NCBI GenBank assembly: GCA_947449735.1
Contig: CANFTB010000029.1
Coordinates: forward strand, 1-61,270
DNA length: 61,270 bases
Source: Chthoniobacteraceae bacterium
GTDB taxonomy: Bacteria; Verrucomicrobiota; Verrucomicrobiia; Chthoniobacterales; Chthoniobacteraceae
Direction: 5' to 3'
The notes beneath the pieces were generated by a model, which did not search any database, had not been told where the DNA came from, and was given only the letters and a program-made list of their open reading frames with translations. Made by a program: the position numbers and the translations under genes. How positions within the stretch are numbered: the first letter of the stretch is position 1; every line of letters starts with the position of its first letter. Positions 57,524 through 61,270 of the stretch are shown in pieces.

Positions 57524-58120
57524 ATGACAGCGGACATTTTCTCCCCCACCCGTCTCTCGCAGCAGAGGCGCCCGGAGCGGAGCTGGCCTGAAAGGGTATC
57601 CCGGCTGGCGGCCGTGTTTCTGGCAGCATTCGCACTGGGCGGGTGCGCTCACCTGGAGAGAGTCGAGATGCGCCCCACAGAAGCCTACTATCTCTCTAAG
57701 ACAGCCGAACAATTCCCTCCAAAACCCAGGGAGTTTGATATGCCGCTGCTCAGCCAGGCCCCGCCCAAAAGCGCGACAATCGGCACATTTCAATTCACCA
57801 CAAACCGGGGCCGCGACTTTGCCATGAAGAGCGCCCGTTATAACGCCAAACGCGTCGGAGCGGATGCGGTCTGGGTTCGCCAGGTGACGGAATGGTCGGA
57901 ACCCTACGCCTACGACATCGAGGCACACTGGGAGACACGCTGGGACACGATCTACCACCGCAGGACGGTCCGCACCAGGAGCAAGCCCGGCGGCCCGGAC
58001 CAGGTGACCGAGGAAACCATTCCAGTCACCGTCCAGCGGATGGAGTGGGTCCCGGCGCGGCACGTTTCCGGTTTCCACCACTTTGCCAGCATCGACGCTC
58101 TCATGCTCAAGCTCCACTAG
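57524..58120 (+). CDS. Hypothetical lipoprotein
   Basis: The 198-residue protein has a signal ending in LGGC at about residues 38-41, giving a lipid-anchored mature protein. The body contains RDFAMKSARYNAKRVGADAVWVRQV, which resembles small periplasmic lipoproteins with a helix plus strand repeat, and an aromatic-rich stretch (HWETRWDTIYHRRTV). I do not recognise the family. It stands alone between the HAD gene and the permease. Confidence 0.65.
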   Translation: MTADIFSPTRLSQQRRPERSWPERVSRLAAVFLAAFALGGCAHLERVEMRPTEAYYLSKTAEQFPPKPREFDMPLLSQAPPKSATIGTFQFTTNRGRDFAMKSARYNAKRVGADAVWVRQVTEWSEPYAYDIEAHWETRWDTIYHRRTVRTRSKPGGPDQVTEETIPVTVQRMEWVPARHVSGFHHFASIDALMLKLH

Positions 58121-58189
58121 CCTCAGCAGCTCGAGTATGTTCCTCTGCCTCCAAAGCACCCCCATTACAGACTCCACCCTAGAGCCCTC

Positions 58190-59158
58190 ATGACCTGGTT
58201 TTCCTTTCATCCCGGCGACTTCGCTGTCGCATTTTTGAGCGTCCTCCTCGAGGGAATTCCGTTTCTCCTGCTGGGGTCTTTAATTTCCGGCCTCGTCGAC
58301 GCCTTCGTAGCCCCTGAACGGCTTGCCCGCATTCTCCCGAAGAATCCCGTTGCCGCCATTTGCGTGAGCGGGCTGCTCGGGTTGATTTTCCCCATGTGCG
58401 AATGCGGGAGCGTCGTGGTGATCCGGCGCTTTCTGCGCAAGGGTCTGCCGATGGGCTGCGCCGTGACGTACATGCTCGGGGCGCCCATTGTCAGCCCAGT
58501 GGTCGCGCTCAGCACCTTTGCGGCATTCAAGGGACAGCAGCCCCTTGAAATGACGCTGATGCGGCTGGGCATCGGATTTTTGCTGGCCGTCGCCGTCGGG
58601 CTCATCTTCCAAAAACTACCAACCGCCTCGGTGCTCCAGCCCGGCGCAGACGCCTCAGGATCCGTCCCCGCGCCCTCACGGGGCGGATTGAAAATCGCCC
58701 CGACTCCGGTTGGCCCCGGTGAGGGGGCCCTCGGCACCCAAGGCGACTTTTGGTCCAAACTCCAACGCTCCATCTATTCTGCCTGCACAGACTTTCTGGA
58801 CGTGGCCGTCTTCTTCATCATCGGGGCAGCCATCACCAGTCTCCTAGGGACGGCCGTGGACCGCACGGTTCTGGAGCCCCTTGCAGCCAATCCCCTGACG
58901 GCGATCCTCACCTTGATGGTAGCCGCCGTCGCGCTCGCCCTGTGCAGCACCACGGATGCATTCATCGCGGCGACGAGCTTCCCGGCTTTCCCGATGACAG
59001 CCAAACTGGCGTTTCTGCTCTTCGGCCCCATGTTCGACCTCAAGCTATACTGGCTCTACGGCCTCCTTTTCAAACGCAAGGCCGTTATTCTGATGGCGCT
59101 CGGACTCTTTGCCGCTGTGGCCCTGATCTGCTGGAGACTCGCCATTCTAGGATTCTAA
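58190..59158 (+). CDS. DUF318/ArsP-type permease
   Basis: The 322-residue membrane protein has about eight hydrophobic helices in two halves. The conserved phrase LIFPMCECGSVVVIRRFLRKGLPMGCAVTYMLGAPIVSP, with a C-E-C motif, is diagnostic of the predicted-permease family PF03773. The central loop (about 145-185) is Pro/Gly-rich. ArsP members export organoarsenicals; others pair with a TIGR03943 protein as here, and their substrate is unproven. The partner gene follows after 12 bp. Confidence 0.88.
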   Translation: MTWFSFHPGDFAVAFLSVLLEGIPFLLLGSLISGLVDAFVAPERLARILPKNPVAAICVSGLLGLIFPMCECGSVVVIRRFLRKGLPMGCAVTYMLGAPIVSPVVALSTFAAFKGQQPLEMTLMRLGIGFLLAVAVGLIFQKLPTASVLQPGADASGSVPAPSRGGLKIAPTPVGPGEGALGTQGDFWSKLQRSIYSACTDFLDVAVFFIIGAAITSLLGTAVDRTVLEPLAANPLTAILTLMVAAVALALCSTTDAFIAATSFPAFPMTAKLAFLLFGPMFDLKLYWLYGLLFKRKAVILMALGLFAAVALICWRLAILGF

Positions 59159-59170
59159 CCCACACACCTC

Positions 59171-60148
59171 ATGACCTCGATATTCACCCGATGGATTCCG
59201 TCCGTTACGCTGGCTGTCTGGAGCACTGTGCTTCTGGGGAGCTACTATTCCGGGCGCCTCACCGCCTTTCTGCACCCGTCGTTCCGGCCGGGCGTCATGG
59301 TCGCGGGTTTTGTTCTGGCGGCCCTCGCGCTTTTCGTTGGTTCGAGGGAAACACCGCCCGAATGCTGCAGCGATGCCAGCTGCACCCATCCCCTCTCCCG
59401 CTCCAAGGCGGGCCGATGGATCACTTTTCTTATTTTGATCCTGCCAATCAGCATCGCCGCCTGGCTGTCTCCGGAACAGTTCAGCAAGCAGGCGTTTGAA
59501 CAACGTGGCATCGCCACCGACGCGACGGGACTGGGGCCACGCAAAGTCCAACCTGCGGGAGTCCCCGCCACAGCCGCAACCTCGCCGGGCGCCGAAAAGA
59601 CCGAAGTGGTCGTTCCGCAAAACCCCGCCCCGACCTCGAAAGCTGTCGTGGGGGAGCCGGCCGCTTCAGACGCCACCGCACCCGCACCCGCACCCGCACC
59701 CGCACCCGCACCCGCACCCGCACCCGCTACCGCAAAAACCGAGCCAGGGGCCGCTGAACCCCTGCCTGACTACCTCCAACGCACCCCCGAGGGGTACGTC
59801 ATTGTGGAGGTGTTGGACCTCCTGTACGCGGTTCAGGATTCCCAGCTGCGCAAAGACTTCGAAGGACGCACAGTGCAGCTGGTCGCGCAAATCATGCCTT
59901 CCAAGTCCGCCACAGGCCCCGACAACCGGTTCAAAGCAGTCCGGATGTTCATGACCTGCTGCGCCGCCGATTCACGCCCGGTTGCCACGATGGTGGAGGC
60001 CTCCCCCCTGCCGGATCTTCCTGAAATGACCTGGGTGAGCATCGTAGGAAAGGCCACCTTCCCCGTGGAAAACGGGAAACGCACTGCTGTGATTATCTCC
60101 ACCTCGGTTCAACAAACAAAGCCCCCCGAGGAGACGATGTTGTTCTAA
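59171..60148 (+). CDS. TIGR03943 family protein, permease partner
   Basis: The 325-residue protein has membrane segments near residues 10-30, 35-55 and 78-98. A Cys-rich loop PECCSDASC lies between the second and third. A long Ala/Pro stretch (about 168-190, encoded by the hexanucleotide repeat) leads to a C-terminal domain with FMTCCAADSRPVATMVE and the PDLPEMTWVSIVGKATF strand region typical of TIGR03943/YcgQ. It is always found beside a DUF318 permease, as here, suggesting a two-component transporter. Substrate unknown. Confidence 0.85.
   Translation: MTSIFTRWIPSVTLAVWSTVLLGSYYSGRLTAFLHPSFRPGVMVAGFVLAALALFVGSRETPPECCSDASCTHPLSRSKAGRWITFLILILPISIAAWLSPEQFSKQAFEQRGIATDATGLGPRKVQPAGVPATAATSPGAEKTEVVVPQNPAPTSKAVVGEPAASDATAPAPAPAPAPAPAPAPATAKTEPGAAEPLPDYLQRTPEGYVIVEVLDLLYAVQDSQLRKDFEGRTVQLVAQIMPSKSATGPDNRFKAVRMFMTCCAADSRPVATMVEASPLPDLPEMTWVSIVGKATFPVENGKRTAVIISTSVQQTKPPEETMLF
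59678..59725 (+). repeat. Perfect hexanucleotide repeat, eight GCACCC units
   Basis: Eight exact copies of GCACCC encode an Ala-Pro linker inside the TIGR03943 gene. The unit is a multiple of three, so slippage would change linker length without breaking the frame. Confidence 0.9.
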
Positions 60149-60188
60149 CGAAAAACACTTCCACCCCTCCCTTACAGAACTCCTGAAA

Positions 60189-60893
60189 ATGCTCCCAGAA
60201 ATCGAACGCCTCCTCATCCTTCAAGACCGCGACAAACGCGCCCGACTGCTGCGTTCAGAACTCAAAAATATTCCATCCGAAAGGAAGGCCTTGGAGCAAC
60301 GCCTCGCCAACGCCCGGCAACTTGCCGGCGACACCAAGCAAAAGCAACGCAACGCCGAAGTGGAACAGGCCCGGCTGGAGAACGAAATCAAAAGCCGGCG
60401 CGAACAAATCGCCAAATACGAAAACCAAAAGCTCCAGACGCGCAAAAACGAGGAGTATCAGGCACTGAACCACTCCATCGACCATGTTCGCAGGGAGATT
60501 GCAGAGATTGAGGACCGGCAGATTCAGTTGATGGAAACCTTGGAGGCGCTGCGCCCGGAGGTCGCCCTAGCCGAAAAGGCGGCAACTGAGGCCGCCGCAC
60601 TGGTGCAGCGCCAGATTACGGACCTTGATGCCAAGTTGAAAAACCTTGAGAGCCAGACAACCGAGCTTGATGAAAGCCGGCAACGCTACACGGACGGACT
60701 GGACGAGGACCTGCTTGATACCTACAAGGCGCTTTTCAACTCCAAGCAGGTGGCGGTTGTCGCACTGAACCACGACGTTTGCGAGGGCTGCCACATGAAG
60801 GTGACGACGGCGACCGCTGCCGCCACGCGTGCCGCAAAGTTAATCGTCCACTGCGAACAGTGCAACCGGATCCTTTACCGGGGAACTGACTAA
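60189..60893 (+). CDS. C4-type zinc-ribbon coiled-coil protein (DUF164/CdsZ-like)
   Basis: The 234-residue protein is a long antiparallel coiled coil (about 1-165) rich in Lys, Glu, Gln and Arg. It ends in a zinc ribbon with C-E-G-C (about 197-200) and C-E-Q-C (about 221-224). The phrase KNEEYQALNHSIDHVRREI is typical. In chlamydiae the homologue CdsZ/CT398 binds sigma-54 and type III secretion components; in other bacteria its role is unknown. The presence of a sigma-54 promoter in this window makes that link worth noting. Confidence 0.88.
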   Translation: MLPEIERLLILQDRDKRARLLRSELKNIPSERKALEQRLANARQLAGDTKQKQRNAEVEQARLENEIKSRREQIAKYENQKLQTRKNEEYQALNHSIDHVRREIAEIEDRQIQLMETLEALRPEVALAEKAATEAAALVQRQITDLDAKLKNLESQTTELDESRQRYTDGLDEDLLDTYKALFNSKQVAVVALNHDVCEGCHMKVTTATAAATRAAKLIVHCEQCNRILYRGTD

Positions 60894-61110
60894 CCCTGGC
60901 GACTTGGTTTAGCCTAGCAGGATCACTCCTATCTGGTGGGGCTGGATTCCCCACCAGCCCCCGTACCATAGGACGTACGGTTCGGTCTCAAGGACGATTT
61001 TCGCGGCTTTTACCCAGCCTTGTATTTGGAGGTGGGAGATTAGCGTTGAAATCTCGGTATAAAAGGGCTCCAAATCCAAACGTAGAGGCTACAACGTTTG
61101 TAAAAAACAG
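60894..61110 (+). ncRNA. Highly structured region, candidate non-coding RNA
   Basis: This stretch holds a series of perfect hairpins. CTGGTGGGG/CCCCACCAG (60933-60957, 9 bp) and GGGGCTGG/CCAGCCCC (60938-60961, 8 bp) overlap and exclude each other. CCGTAC/GTACGG (60961-60980) follows. ATTTGGAG/CTCCAAAT (61024-61075) encloses GAGATT/AATCTC, and CAAACGT/ACGTTTG lies at 61077-61100. No open reading frame of note spans it. RNase P RNA follows DUF164 genes in some phyla, but its conserved motifs are not seen. The identity is open. Confidence 0.4.
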
Positions 61111-61165
61111 CTATTCACGGTCCTGCTCTACTTGGCACGTGTGCATTTGCAGGTTCTTTTCGTTC

Positions 61166-61187
61166 GGTCAAATTTTCAACATTGACC
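61166..61187. other. Inverted repeat upstream of tRNA-Ser
   Basis: GGTCAA (61166-61171) and TTGACC (61182-61187) are exact inverted copies with 10 bp between. TTGACC could also be a -35 box for the tRNA-Ser promoter. Confidence 0.3.
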
Positions 61188-61221
61188 CAAAAGCCCGCAT
61201 CCTTCGTAATGGGGCCGTTCG

Positions 61222-61270
61222 GGTGAGGTGGCTGAGTGGTCGAAAGCAGCGCTTTGCTAAAGCGCCGTAC
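61222..61270 (+). tRNA. tRNA-Ser (anticodon GCT), truncated by window end
   Basis: The acceptor strand GGTGAGG, a serine-type D arm (GGCTGAGTGGTCGAAAGC) and the anticodon stem GCGCT/AGCGC around TTGCTAA are visible, giving anticodon GCT for AGC/AGT codons. The variable arm begins at the window end; the 3' part lies outside. Confidence 0.88.

Noticed and set aside
59481..59723. Minus-strand frame starting with a Val-Arg repeat
   Set aside because: It is the antisense reading of the GCACCC hexanucleotide repeat in the TIGR03943 gene.
60954..60985. Group II intron domain V remnant
   Set aside because: Only the 3' strand (ACGTACGGTTC) resembles domain V. The distal stem and the AGC triad region do not fit, and no intron-encoded protein is near.
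60894..61221. RNase P RNA or tmRNA after the zinc-ribbon gene
   Set aside because: I looked for the RNase P core motifs and the tmRNA ends and tag region and found none, so I only call an unidentified structured region.

Overview
The window looks like chromosomal DNA of a member of Verrucomicrobiota, from roughly 60% GC sequence, although the class cannot be fixed from sequence alone. The pointers are an orphan Verru_Chthon-cassette-A-like protein (a family first described in Chthoniobacter/Verrucomicrobium), a type III glutamine synthetase, secreted S1 sulfatases with extra C-terminal modules, several secreted TIM-barrel sugar isomerase-like proteins, a C4 zinc-ribbon coiled-coil protein of the CdsZ/DUF164 type, and a plant/trypanosome-like phosphofructokinase. 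I see no insertion sequence, prophage, integrase or CRISPR array. Most start codons I inspected have no Shine-Dalgarno sequence.

Layout. 1-3.9 kb: tRNA-Arg and a large pseudopilin-like protein. 3.9-14.1 kb (minus strand): rplA-rplJ-rplL-rpoB-rpoC, ending in a strong terminator. The spacers from rplJ to rpoC carry perfect GC-rich palindromes, and rplK/nusG/secE are not upstream as they usually are. 14.2-21.4 kb: polysaccharide-related secreted proteins: GH16 glycosidase, tRNA-Gln, a beta-helix protein and two divergent sulfatases. 21.4-24.3 kb: SOUL haem-binding-like lipoprotein, Tat-exported TIM-barrel protein and a C39-like cysteine-peptidase-fold protein. 24.4-26.8 kb: glnN behind a near-perfect sigma-54 promoter and an array of TGATC boxes. 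27-32.4 kb: DEAD-box helicase, small membrane protein, CDF metal exporter, enoyl reductase, a second C39-like protein and an exported beta-carbonic anhydrase. 32.5-38 kb: SPFH protein with repeated N-terminal modules, secreted TIM-barrel protein, and a three-gene polar amino acid ABC transporter.

38.1-40.3 kb: exbB-exbD-divergent tonB-small membrane zinc-ribbon protein. 40.4-44.2 kb: phosphofructokinase and a transmembrane Ser/Thr kinase with an N-terminal zinc ribbon. 44.2-46.4 kb (minus): a compact L-fucose-type sugar operon (TIM-barrel isomerase-like, FucU mutarotase, lactonase-type amidohydrolase). 46.6-52.6 kb: D-lactate dehydrogenase, AI-2E family transporter, serine beta-lactamase-like hydrolase and typA/bipA. 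52.7-61.3 kb: Old Yellow Enzyme, VIT1/CCC1 transporter, Bax-inhibitor-1 family protein, TIGR01777 epimerase, HAD protein, lipoprotein, DUF318 permease with its TIGR03943 partner, zinc-ribbon coiled-coil protein, an unexplained structured region, and the 5' part of tRNA-Ser.

Taken together the cell appears able to attack sulfated or beta-linked polysaccharides outside the cytoplasm (GH16, two sulfatases, beta-helix protein), to energise an outer membrane through ExbB/ExbD/TonB, and to use fucose-like sugars. Glycolysis and fermentation enzymes (Pfk, LdhA) and nitrogen assimilation (GlnN) sit nearby. The most unusual items are the sigma-54/TGATC control region of glnN, the repeated SPFH protein, the structured region at 60.9-61.1 kb with two mutually exclusive perfect hairpins, and the general lack of Shine-Dalgarno sites.
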